Source of the DNA: Aradus depressus
Lineage: Eukaryota > Arthropoda > Insecta > Hemiptera > Aradidae
DNA: 64,000 nt
Direction of reading: 5' to 3'
Assembly: GCA_963662175.1 (NCBI GenBank)
Contig: OY759223.1
Coordinates: forward strand, 10,890,249-10,954,248
Position numbers and translations under genes: made by a program. The notes under the pieces are model-generated. The model was not told the origin of the DNA, did not search any database, and saw only the letters and a program-made list of their open reading frames with translations. Below are positions 37,230 to 46,385 of this stretch, piece by piece; position 1 is the stretch's first letter; each line of letters begins with the position of its first letter.

Positions 37230-39185
37230 ACAATCCGATTACCCTTTAATCATTCAGAATTATTTTTATGCTTAGCCCCCCCCCCCCCTCCCCCCCCCCC
37301 AATTTTTAAGATGTCACATAGTGTATTTCTCTATTTGGCCATCATGAATACTACATGAGAAATTCCATGACAATCCGATCATCCGTTAATGATCTATCAC
37401 TATCTTCATATTTAGGCCTACTCCCACAACCCCCCCCCCCCCCTCCCGTTCACAATTTTGTGATGTCACACACCTTATTTTTCTATTTGGCCATCAAGAA
37501 TACCACATGTGAAATTCCATGACAATCCGATCATCCGTTAATGACCTATCACTATCTTCTTTGGGCCTACCCCCCCCCCCCCCCCCCCCCGTTCACAATT
37601 TTGTGACGTCACATACCCTATTTTTCTATTTGGCCTTTATGAATACTACATGTGAAATTTCGTTACAATCTGATCCATCCGTTAATGACTTATCACTATA
37701 CTTATACTTAGGCCCCGATCAACCCACCCTCCCGTTCAAAATTTTGTGACATATACACCCCATTTTTCTATTTGGCTTTTAAGAATACTACATGTGATAT
37801 TCCATGACAATACGACCAATCGTTAATGATCTAGCACTATATTTATACTTAGGCCCCCCCACAACCCCCCCTCCCGTACAAAATTTTGAGCCGTCACACA
37901 CCCTATTTTTCTATTTGGCCTTCAGGAATACTACAAGTGGAGTTTCGAGACAATCCGACCAGCCGTAATTGAGCTAGCACTATATTTATACTTAGGTCCC
38001 CCCACAACCCCCCCTCCCGTACAAAATTTTGAGCCGTCACACACCTTATTTTTCTATTTGGCCTTCAGGAATACTACAAGTGGAGTTTCGAGACAATCCG
38101 ACCAGCCGTAATTGAGCTAGCACTATATTTATACTTAGGTCCCCCCACAACCCCCCCTCCCGTACAACATTTTGAGCCGTCACACACCCTATTTTTCTAT
38201 TTGGCCTCCAGGAATACTACATACGAAATGTCGTGACAATACGACCAACCGTTAAGGAACTAGCTCTATATTTATACTTTGGTCCCCCCACAACCCCCCC
38301 CTCCCGTACAAAATTTTGAGCCGTCACACACCCTATTTTTCTATTTGGCCTTCAGGAATACTACATGTGGAGTTTCGAGACAATCCGACCAGCCGTAATT
38401 GAGCTAGCTCTATATTTATACTTAGGCCCCCCCACAACCCCCCCTCCCGTACAAAATTTTGAGCCGTCACACACCTTATTTTTCTATTTGGCCTTCAGGA
38501 ATACTACAAGTGGAGTTTCGAGACAATCCGACCAGCCGTAATTGAGCTAGCACTATATTTATACTTAGGTCCCCCCACAACCCCCCCCTACCGTTCAAAA
38601 TGTTGGGACGCCACACGCCTTATTCTTTAACTTGGCCTTTAAGAATACTACATGTGAAATTTCGTGACAATCCGACCAACCGTTGATGAGGTAGGACTAT
38701 ATTTATACTTAGGCCCCCCCCACAACCCCCCTCCCGTACAAAATGTTGGGACGCCACACACCTTATTCTTTAACTTGGCCTTCAGGAATACTACGTGTGA
38801 AATTTCGTGACAATCCGACCAACCGTTGAAGAGGTAGGACTATATTTATACTTAGGCCCCCCCACAACCCCCCCTCCCGTACAAAATGTTGGGACGCCAC
38901 ACGCCTTATTCTTTAACTTTGCCTTTAAGAATACTACATGTGAAATTTCGTGACAATCCGACCAACCGTTGATGAGGTAGGACTATTTATATACTTAGGC
39001 CCCCCTTACAACCCCCCCTACCGTTCAAAATTTTGGGACGCCACATAGCCTATTATTCAATCGGGCTCAAAAGAATGCTACATGTGAAGTTTCATGAAGA
39101 TCCGTCCAGCCGTTTGGGCGTGATGCTGGAACAAACACACAAACAAACACACACACAAACCCCGTTTCAGCTTTATTTATATAGA
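37230..39185 (+). repeat. Tandem array, about 143-bp unit, about 13 copies
   Basis: Each unit has GAATACTACATGTGAAATTT, CGTGACAATCCGACCA, TATATTTATACTTAGG, then a C-rich tract (CCCCCCACAACCCCCCCTCC) and TTTTTCTATTTGGCC. Poly-C lengths vary (up to about 20 at 37569-37590). The last unit leads into AATCCGTCCAGCCGTT-like tail and an ACA-rich microsatellite. Single units continue at 40130-40445 and 41757-41998. Confidence 0.9.
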
Positions 39186-39276
39186 TGTTATTTATTTAAG
39201 TTAAAGGTTCCTTTATATATGTCATTATTGTTCAGCTGATCAATATATAATTTTGGGAATGTTTTTTTTTTCAATT

Positions 39277-39402
39277 TTTTTTTTTTGGCCTTATGTACAA
39301 TGCATATTAGCCATGTCACTATGTTATCTAGTTATTTACGACATCCATGGCCCCGGGAGGGAGTTCTATATACGAAATAAAACTCACTCCCGGACTGGAT
39401 AC
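39277..39402 (-). mobile_element. SINE-2 fragment
   Basis: Minus-strand SINE-2: T run near 39270-39287, then CGACATCCATGGCCCCGGGA and AACTCACTCCCGGACTGGAT. It is cut inside the tRNA-like head exactly where the G-rich minisatellite starts. Confidence 0.85.
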
Positions 39403-39405
39403 GAC

Positions 39406-40120
39406 AGGGGGTGGGAACATGGGGTGGGATTAGGGGGTGGGGTGGGTACAGGGGGTGGGTACATGGGGTAGGCGTGGGGACAGGGGGTGGAAACAGGGGG
39501 TGGGATTAGGGGGTGGGGACAGGGGGTGGGGACAGGGGGTGGGAACATGGGGTGGGATTAGGGGGTGGGGGTGGGGACAGGGGGTGGGATTAGGGGGTGG
39601 GGGTGGGATTAGGGGGTGGGATTAGGGGTGGGGTGGGGACAGGGGGTGGGAACATGGGGTGGGGGTGGGGACAGGGGGTGGGAACATGGGGTGGGATTAG
39701 GGGGTGGGGTGGGTACAGGGGGTGTGATCAGGGGGTGGGGACAGGGGGTGGGATTAGGGGGTGGGGGTGGGTACATGGGGTGGGCGTGGGTACAGGGGGT
39801 GGGAACATGGGGTGGGATTAGGGGGTGGGGACAGGGGGTGGGATTTTGGAATGTGTTTGGGTTGATATCCAGCTTCCTCAGCGATCGATCTGTGACCATG
39901 AGTGGGATTAGGGAGTGGGGGTGGGGACAGGGGGTGGGATTAGGGGGTGGGTACAGGGGGGTGGGAACATGGGGTGGGATTAGGGGGTGGGGGTGGGTAC
40001 AGGGGGTGGGTACATGGGGTGGGCGTGGGGACATGTGGGGTGGGGACAGGGGGTGGGAACAGGGGGTGGGGGTGGGGACAGGGGGTGGGATTAGGGGGGG
40101 GGGGGGTACATGGGGTGAAA
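39406..40120 (+). repeat. G-rich minisatellite (quadruplex-prone)
   Basis: About 700 bp of GGGGTGGGATTAGGGGGTGG and GGGGACAGGGGGTGGG variants, all G on the plus strand. It is interrupted once by a unique piece, 39844-39902. The open frames on both strands (GVGTGGG or PTPCPHP type) follow from the repeat and are not genes. Confidence 0.93.
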
Positions 40121-40129
40121 AAAAAAATT

Positions 40130-40445
40130 GAAAGTGACAATCCGACCAACCGTTAAAGAGTTAGCTCTATATTTATACTTAGGCCCCCCTTACAACCCCC
40201 CCTCCCGTTCAAAACTTTGGGCGCCACACACCTTTTTTTCCTATTTGGCTTTTAAAAATACTACATGTGAAATTTCATGACAATTCGCCCATTAGTTAAT
40301 GAGTTAGCTCTATATTTATACTTAGGCCCCCCCACAACCCCCCCTCCCGTTCAAAACTTTGGGACGCCACATACCTTTTTTTCCTATTTGGCTTTTAAAA
40401 ATACTACATGTGAAATTTCATAACAATTCGACCATTAGTTAATGA
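40130..40445 (+). repeat. Two further units of the 143-bp array
   Basis: Same unit as 37230-39185, with TTCCTATTTGGCTTTTAAAA. The second unit is cut after CATTAGTTAATGA by the PLE and continues at 41744. Confidence 0.85.
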
Positions 40446-40510
40446 ACTTGAAAAATAAAATAAAACTGGTTTATTTAATATGTTGTCTAATTTCACTAAC
40501 TATATATACA

Positions 40511-40546
40511 TGGGAGTACTTTCGGTATTTCTACCATCCTCAGCCA
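40511..40546 (-). ncRNA. Hammerhead ribozyme-like motif HH4 inside the PLE
   Basis: Minus strand: helix I TGG (40546-40544) with CCA (40513-40511), core CTGAGGA (40543-40537), extra T, helix II GGTA/TACC with GAAA loop (40535-40524), GAAA (40523-40520), palindromic stem III AGTACT (40520-40515), cleavage base C at 40514. It is on the coding strand, downstream of the endonuclease ORF, which ties the motif to a PLE. Confidence 0.82.
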
Positions 40547-40938
40547 AAAGCATAAGAGATAAGACTAAGTTAATTTTCAGAATGTCAGCCTCTCGAGGAA
40601 CCCATTACCCTCCCTACTGGTGTTCCCCATGACGTCAGACATTCCTAACTAAGCTAAATTGTCAAGCTGTGAGATATTTTATGACAAGGCGGTCCCCATA
40701 TTTCAAATGTGTGACCCCTTCTAAGATCTAGGTATAAAGCATTAACAATGAACAGGCGAATAATATAACATTAACAAATCAAAAATAATTGGTTCCAGTT
40801 ACAACTTAATTAAAATTATTATACTGTAAATTATATAAATATATCTATTGGCAAGATGCAGATAAATCATATATCTATATATATATATTGGTAAATTCTA
40901 TGTATATTTAAACGTACCTGTGCACATCGACTGGAGGG

Positions 40939-41730
40939 TCATATTATTGGTGACAGTAAAGGGGAATATTTTAGATTGGTTTGGTCGTTCATACAATTTC
41001 CATTTCTTAAAGTTCTGTTTATTTCTAATATTTCTAATGAGTTGAGCAATGTGCTTTTTTCGCAGAAATGAAGGTATTTTATGCCTGTGTCTTTATCAAA
41101 CGTATGTTTGTGTTGGTTGATGTGTTGTGCAAATGTTGATTTTGTTATGTTGTGTGTTGTGTCCATGTTAGTATCTATTTCTGATATATGTTCTTTGAGT
41201 CTTTGTTTGAATTGTCTCCCAGTTTGTCCTGTATAGATTAGGTTGCAAGAGTTGCAATTTAATTGATAAACCCCACTCTTTTCTTCTGTTTTTATTCGGT
41301 CTTTCGTATTGTTAAGGTGTTTGTAAAGTGTCCTATTTGTTCTGAAACTAACTTTAAAGTTTTCTTTTTTAAGAATATTGCCTATTTGTTCAGAAATTTT
41401 CCCGTAATAGGGTAAGCTTACCCATTTCTTTGTTTCTGTTGTGTTTATTATGTCTAGTTTGGAGATATCTTTTAAATTGATTTTGTTGGTTACTTTTTTT
41501 CTAATTTTTTCTATTGTATGTTGTTTGTATCCGTTTTTTATGGCTATGTTGTTGATTATATCTATTTCTTTGTTTCTGTCTGTCACGTTTAGTGGTATTG
41601 TGTAAGCTCTATGGAAGAATGAGTATATATCCCATGTATATATAGTTAGTGAAATTAGACAACATATTAAATAAACCAGTTTTATTTTATTTTTCAAGTC
41701 CATTTGAATTATTTCACAATATCTCTGCAA
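40939..41730 (-). CDS. PLE C-terminal ORF: linker and GIY-YIG endonuclease
   Basis: 263 codons to the stop at 40939; the first ATG is near 41703, so the true coding length is about 254. Residues 101-135 (KKWVSLPYYGKISEQIGNIL) match the region that follows the RT domain in Penelope proteins. The endonuclease is at about 151-240: GVY (153-155), a CNSC zinc-type pair (159-162), YTGQTGR (166-172), R177, EH (180-181), and H203/H207/H209. All motif residues of the PLE subclass are seen and the frame is intact, but without RT the protein could not drive retrotransposition alone. Confidence 0.9.
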   Translation of the reverse strand: MQRYCEIIQMDLKNKIKLVYLICCLISLTIYTWDIYSFFHRAYTIPLNVTDRNKEIDIINNIAIKNGYKQHTIEKIRKKVTNKINLKDISKLDIINTTETKKWVSLPYYGKISEQIGNILKKENFKVSFRTNRTLYKHLNNTKDRIKTEEKSGVYQLNCNSCNLIYTGQTGRQFKQRLKEHISEIDTNMDTTHNITKSTFAQHINQHKHTFDKDTGIKYLHFCEKSTLLNSLEILEINRTLRNGNCMNDQTNLKYSPLLSPII

Positions 41731-41756
41731 TTATGTCAGTTTTCATTAGTTAATGA

Positions 41757-41998
41757 GTTAGCACTATTTATATACTTAGGCCCCTCTTACAACCCCCCCT
41801 CCCGATCATAATTTTGGGACGCCACATAGCCTATTATTCAATCGGGCTCATAGGGATGCTACATGGGCAGTTTCATAAAAATCCGTCCAGCAGTTTGGGC
41901 GTGATGCTGGAACAAACATACATACATACATACATACATACATACATACAAACAAACAAACAAACAAACAAACCCCGTTTCAGCTTTATTAATATAGA
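41757..41998 (+). repeat. Last 143-bp unit, microsatellite and 3' tail
   Basis: Continues the unit cut by the PLE, then ATCCGTCCAGCAGTTTGGGC, a (CATA)n-(CAAA)n microsatellite (about 41918-41972) and CCCCGTTTCAGCTTTATTAA. The matching tail without PLE is at 39090-39185. Confidence 0.85.
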
Positions 41999-43480
41999 TT
42001 ACAAGTTTCCACAATATGTCCGCGTTCCTCAACTTAGAAATTGTTAATAAGTTGGAGGACGGAAAAAAAAATATATCTAGTTCATAAAAAAAAAAATGTA
42101 TTTCTCAATATAAACGATATAACATGTCAACTATTCTTTATATTCTAGTTAATATTGAATGAAATAATCGAGGATTAGAGCATAAAACTGTAAACCATAG
42201 TAAGAATTTCAAAAATCCAGTTGATGTATCCAAGGAATAATATGAATAATATGACCCTGCCGTCGGTCCTTTTAGTGAAACAGTCCAGGTTCTCCTGATA
42301 TAGAGAAACCCCATGGGGGAGCAAAACAAAAATATTTAGTTCTAAAAAAAAATGTATTTTTCAAAATAAACGATATGAATATGTCAATTAGATATTTTTT
42401 TATGCACTCCCATGAGCTTTAATAACCTAAAAACTGCCGATGTAATGAATGTATCGACACAAAATTTAGTATGGGATTCAGAAGTCACAATGTAAGACAA
42501 ATATTGAGTTTTAGACCAAAGGGTAAATTGGCTTTGGAGGGAGAGAGAAAACTTACTTAATTCCTGCTGGGGAAGTACATAGCCATATAGTTGCCATATA
42601 TCTGTTTCTAGTACCACATCAACCATTTCCTCAATATTGAGTGAGATACCATTGACGCGGATGCATCCGAGATCCTTCGGTTGTTCTTGAAGCACACTTA
42701 GCAAGTTGTGGGCGGGTAATGTCAATGTTTTCTTGAGCCCTGTTCTTGTCATAGACAGCGAGTGGGTTTGAGTGAAAAGGGCGATGTTTGCGGTAGCCAC
42801 CCTTCACAAGCACACTGTTAATTCAGTTTCCAACTACATTTCCCATAATTAGAGACTTCAACCCCTCAACTACGAACACACTCTAAATTAATGAACTGCC
42901 AGTTTATCCAATTTGACCATAACTCGATTATAAAAAAAATTGTCGATAAATCACCGGCAATGTACCTCCCCAGCACAAATTAATCAACTAAATTTTCTCT
43001 CATCCTATAAAACCAATCAGTTTGGGTTGAAAATCAGACTCACATTTGAATCCTTTAACTAGGGAGGGGGGGGGGGGGGGAAGGATTTTTTCTTTTTAGA
43101 CATATATATTTAAATTCCTACAAAAATAGTGCATTTTTTTAGTGATATTCGCCAAATTAGGATAAACGAAGTACCGTTGAGGTTTTGGAATTACATCAAA
43201 ATGAAGATAAATGGTGGATTTTATAAAACTAAGTGTCGGATTTTAATGAACAAATATTATAAGCAATTTCATTTCATGCTGTGTTATCTCCATATCATTT
43301 ATATTTCTACATTAAATTATTAAAATCATACTTCGGATGAAAATACATTCGACCAGGTTAATATTATGTCTATACAGTTTGAATAGGGATCCCCCCCCCT
43401 CTAGGGAGGAGGACCCCTCCTACCCCAGATACTCTTAAGTTAAATATGTCTCTTTAGCTCATATCTCCATAATTGTTGAT
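41999..43480. other. AT-rich sequence with modular repeat
   Basis: Modular-repeat pieces at 42400-42600 and 42940-43050. A minus-strand stretch 42600-42813 is more GC-balanced with two overlapping short frames and could be a scrap of a transposon, but no motif is recognised. A G run of about 17 lies at 43062-43080. Confidence 0.5.
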
Positions 43481-43483
43481 CCT

Positions 43484-43524
43484 TGTGCTGACGATGGCGT
43501 AATTTAGGCCGAAACCGGTACACA
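43484..43524 (+). ncRNA. Hammerhead ribozyme-like motif HH5
   Basis: Helix I TGTG (43484-43487) with CACA (43521-43524), core CTGACGA (43488-43494), extra T, helix II GGC/GCC (43496-43498 and 43508-43510), GAAA (43511-43514), palindromic stem III ACCGGT (43514-43519), cleavage base A at 43520. Helix I differs from HH6/HH7 at every base pair yet stays paired. Confidence 0.8.
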
Positions 43525-43655
43525 TTTAAATGTATTTATACATAGTTTGTGGAAATAGACAATATAAGTGTTAAATAAAAAAGTGATTTATTTATCATCT
43601 TTTGAATTTTATTTATTAGTATTTCCACTATATCAAAACAAAACACACAAAAAAA
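43525..43655 (+). repeat. PLE terminus
   Basis: TTTGTGGAAATAGACAATAT, then AAGTGTTAAATAAAAAAGTG: the same tail as in the 133-bp satellite's last unit (56550-56580) and, more distantly, 45740-45805. It follows HH5 directly, as expected for a PLE 3' end. Confidence 0.7.
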
Positions 43656-43922
43656 ATGACCGAGGCCCTTAGTTTATTTTATCTGGGAGGTAAAATAAAC
43701 TTAAGCATGCAGTCCTTCGGATGGGCCGTTAAGTGATGGTCCCGAGCCTGTACGATGTCAGGTACTCGTTAAAGACCCCTACGCTAGGTGAACAAAAATT
43801 TAGGATAGACAAAATTTAGGACTCCCACAGTAGAGTCAGGCTCATGTGCACCGGAGTAACGAAAAAGCGCTCTGGTAGTAGGCGATATGACCTCGTAGTT
43901 AAAGCCAGGGCATGAGTCATCC
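43656..43922 (+). mobile_element. SINE-1, lacking the tRNA-like head
   Basis: Body from GACCGAGGCCCTTAGTTTAT through CAGTCCTTCGGATGGG to GCCAGGGCATGAGTCA. High similarity to the copies at 46839 and 47190. Confidence 0.85.
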
Positions 43923-44099
43923 AGCCACAGAAGCACCCAACAGGAAGTTTTAAATGTCTGTCAACTCATGAGCTCTACTAGCTGGTAAGTCCTACGGAAA
44001 ATCTCGCTTATATATTTTTATTATTTTATTAAACTAATTATCATATATTATCCATAAACGCATATATTTTTAGATGCAACTAAATAAATATATAATACT

Positions 44100-44880
44100 A
44101 CCCCAGCTGTACGAAGGATAAGGGAAGTTGTGTAATCGATCAACAATTTTAGGAGGAGTTTTCAATGTAGTTTCATGTTTTCCGACCTCTAGATTCCAAA
44201 TATGAAAAAAAAAATTATGTGTGTCTGTGAACACGATAACTCTCGATAGAATGAATATATCAAACACAAAATTTTATATGTGAATCCAGAACCCCGTAAC
44301 GACGACACCTATTGTTTTTCAGCCAAATCGGTCAAAGGTAAGAGGGGGCGGGGATTAGGGGGGAGAACACAAAAACTTTATCGGTGATTCACCAACATTT
44401 TATAATTCTGAAAGTAAAGACACAAACATTTTTTGAAAAATTAAGATTTGTAGCATACATGTCAAATTAAATATCAATACGTAAGTAATTCATTATGTTT
44501 ATAATGACGTTTTTTTACGTATAATATCTCACTAAATATTGTCTTATAACCGTGACCTTTTGCCCTAGAGAAAAAAAAAATCTATAGTGGCTACATCAGG
44601 TGAAAGTATGAGTAAAGTAGGGAATGGTCCATTTGTTTCTATCGATTGAGAATCGATGTAATTTGAATAATCGCTAATTCTCGAGATATGAGCAGCGAAT
44701 TATATCAAGTTGTGGAAAATATGAAATTTCGTATCGTAACAGCCTTTCTTTCAAATTCTCATACATACACAGCAATTTTTCTTTTATCATTTATGCAATC
44801 AGGGCGTCGAAAAACATTACATTTCAATGAAAACGCGTCAACGAATTTCTGACCGATTTACTCAACCTCCAATATACTTA
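44100..44880. repeat. Modular AT-rich dispersed repeat (both orientations)
   Basis: Plus-oriented modules at 44100-44390 (GGGAAGTTGTGTAATCGATC, GAATCCAGAACCCCGTAACG) and reverse-oriented ones at about 44740-44880 (ATCAGGGCGTCGAAAAACAT, TTTCTGACCGATT). 44640-44740 is shared in diverged form with 9650-10100. Confidence 0.65.
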
Positions 44881-45096
44881 GGAAAAGAAAAATAATAAAT
44901 AAAATATATATCCTAAATATCTCTATAAATATCTTTATATTAATATAACTTTATCTTTTAATATAACTAACATATAAAATAAATAACTTATAAATTGAGG
45001 AACGCGGACATATTGTGGAATTTGTAATAAATTTGACTCCACAAATAATGGGTCAGCTTAACTTATTACAGAAAAATTTCAGAGAAAGTAGGTAAA

Positions 45097-45417
45097 TTGT
45101 TAAAAAAAGAAGGTTTTAATATCGGGTTTGAAACTATTAATCCCATAAGCCAGTGCTTAGAGAGAGGTAGGGACAAAACCGATATTGAGAATAAAAGCGG
45201 AGTTTATAGCTTAGAGTGCGCGACGTGCAGTCAATTATACATTGGACAGACAGGACGTCGTTTTAAAGACAGAATCCAGGAACACACAGCCGAAATAAAA
45301 AACCGAGGCAACCGTTCTACATTCAAGACTCACATTATTGAAAATAGCCACACTTTTGACCCATCTACAGGCATAAAATATCTCCATTGTTGCTCAAAAA
45401 GCAGGCTAACACCCTGA
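45097..45417 (+). pseudogene. PLE GIY-YIG endonuclease fragment
   Basis: 106 codons: LKKEGFNIGFETINPISQCL, then SGVYSLECATCSQLYIGQTG and RRFKDRIQEHTAEIKNRGN, STFKTHIIENSHTFDPSTGI. GIY-YIG motif with the paired cysteines and EH as in the PLE at 40939-41730, but from a different family. It ends early at SKSRLTP, before the last conserved glutamate region, so it is judged truncated. Close relative of the relic at 12470-12850. Confidence 0.85.
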
Positions 45418-45700
45418 ACTGGTTCTATTTCCACATATACCTATGTTTGTTATTATCTGTTATTATTATAGGTTTCCACTATATGTTATTATTTGTTATG
45501 TTTTTTAGTTTTTAAGTTTTATTCTTTACTTATTAGTCAAAGGATGTTATTTTATGTAAATTAAGAAAAATTAGTGTTTTGTCAAATATTTCATGATGTA
45601 GCTAACGGTAAAGCCAGGGGATTCCCTAGTTGAAGTGGCACCTTTCAACAGAGATGTATTGGAGGGGTCGCACTCTGCAAACTGACTTAGTTCATAACTA

Positions 45701-45735
45701 GACCTGACGATGGCGTGAGGCCGAAACCGGTAGTT
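45701..45735 (+). ncRNA. Hammerhead ribozyme-like motif HH6
   Basis: Helix I GAC (45701-45703) with GTT (45733-45735, one G-T pair), core CTGACGA (45704-45710), extra T, helix II GGC/GCC (45712-45714 and 45720-45722, loop GTGAG), GAAA (45723-45726), palindromic stem III ACCGGT (45726-45731), cleavage base A at 45732. Downstream of a PLE endonuclease frame on the same strand. Confidence 0.78.
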
Positions 45736-46136
45736 TTATTTTTATAAATATTTTTAGTGAAATAGACAATATTTCAAAAAATAAGTTTGTTTTATTTATT
45801 TAAAAAACAAATGCTAGCTCATTAACGGATTTTCATGAAATTTCACAAACAGTATCCTTTAAAAGATCATTGAAACTTATTTGTGTAATACTCGATGTAC
45901 ACAGGTCAACTGGGAGCTCTCCATAAATTGCATTCGAGCATTTTTGACGTTACAATGTTCTATTTATGGATGATCCCCTAGTGGAATATTCAAGAAAGAT
46001 TATTCAGTAAAATACAAAAAACTTAATAAATTACAACTTTAGATTAATAAACAGGATAAAGGTTAATATACACACACTAAGGAATATAAACTCCACACAC
46101 TACTTGTCAATATTTTCACTATATTGGTCAAAATTA

Positions 46137-46174
46137 CACGACTATAGTTTCGCCTGTTACGGCATCATCAAGTA
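46137..46174 (-). ncRNA. Hammerhead ribozyme-like motif HH8a (core C3 replaced)
   Basis: Minus strand: core TTGATGA (46171-46165; U in place of C3), extra T, helix II GCC/GGC with GTAACA loop (46163-46152), GAAA (46151-46148), palindromic stem III ACTATAGT (46148-46141), cleavage triplet GTC ending at 46140; helix I pairs 46172-46174 with 46139-46137. The C3 to U change would be expected to weaken or stop cleavage. Confidence 0.6.
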
Positions 46175-46253
46175 AACTAAACAGAGATTACTACTGAACT
46201 AACACAAGGCAGGACAAACAATGTGTTAGTTCAGTAGTAATCTCTGTGTAGTT

Positions 46254-46291
46254 CACTTGATGATGCCGTAACAGGCGAAACTATAGTCGTG
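46254..46291 (+). ncRNA. Hammerhead ribozyme-like motif HH8b (core C3 replaced)
   Basis: Plus-strand partner: helix I CAC (46254-46256) with GTG (46289-46291), core TTGATGA (46257-46263), extra T, GCC/GGC helix II, GAAA (46277-46280), ACTATAGT (46280-46287), cleavage base C at 46288. Same U for C3 as in HH8a. Confidence 0.6.
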
Positions 46292-46385
46292 TAATTTTGA
46301 CCAATATAGTGAAAATATTGACAAGTAGTGTGTGGAGTTTATAGTCCTTTAGTGTGTGTATATTCCTTTATCCTGTTCATTATGA

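Larger units (their letters stand above)
40446..41743 (-). mobile_element. 5'-truncated Penelope-like element with 13-bp TSD
   Basis: 1298 bp. Flanked by the direct repeat CATTAGTTAATGA (40433-40445 and 41744-41756). Inverted terminal repeats of about 65 bp: 40446-40513 (ACTTGAAAAATAAAATAAAA...) is the complement of about 41635-41702. On the minus strand it encodes a linker plus GIY-YIG endonuclease; the reverse transcriptase core is missing. A hammerhead-like motif lies close to its 3' end (40511-40546). PLEs are known to carry such pLTRs and hammerheads. Confidence 0.9.
35938..41998. repeat. Composite repeat element of about 6 kb with nested arrays
   Basis: Begins ACTAGCAGTAATACCCGGCG (from 35939) followed by TTGCCCGGGG, a module often found at the edge of a widespread invertebrate repeat. 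It ends twice, at 39125-39185 and 41905-41998, with CCAGCCGTTTGGGCGTGATG or a variant, AAC/CATA microsatellite and CCCCGTTTCAGCTTTATT. Between lie a 66-bp array, an about 143-bp array, a G-rich minisatellite, a SINE-2 and a PLE. Boundaries are inferred from module order; identity of the parent element is unknown. Confidence 0.6.
45050..45805 (+). mobile_element. PLE 3' fragment with endonuclease relic and hammerhead
   Basis: Endonuclease frame (45097-45417), a short 3' region, then hammerhead motif HH6 (45701-45735) and the tail GAAATAGACAATATTTCAAA (45758-45777) with TTTGTTTTATTTATT. The order ORF, hammerhead, tail is the same as in the PLE at 40446-41743. The left part of the element is missing and no target duplication was found. 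Confidence 0.82.
46045..46385. repeat. 340-bp near-perfect palindrome with two hammerhead-like arms
   Basis: Arms of about 150 bp around a loop of roughly 25 bp (ACACAAGGCAGGACAAACAA region near 46215): GAACTAACACA/TGTGTTAGTTC at the centre, AGTGTGTGGAGTTTATA and its complement farther out, ACAGGATAAAGG/CCTTTATCCTGT at the edges. Each arm has a hammerhead-like motif of the HH8 family. Confidence 0.92.

Noticed and set aside
39437..40156. Several overlapping frames of 60-170 codons on both strands
   Set aside because: Low-complexity translations (GWG/GVG or PTPCPHP type) of a G-rich minisatellite.
42384..42813. Overlapping frames of 138 and 60 codons on the minus strand
   Set aside because: GC-balanced and perhaps a transposon scrap, but the frames overlap out of phase and show no motif.
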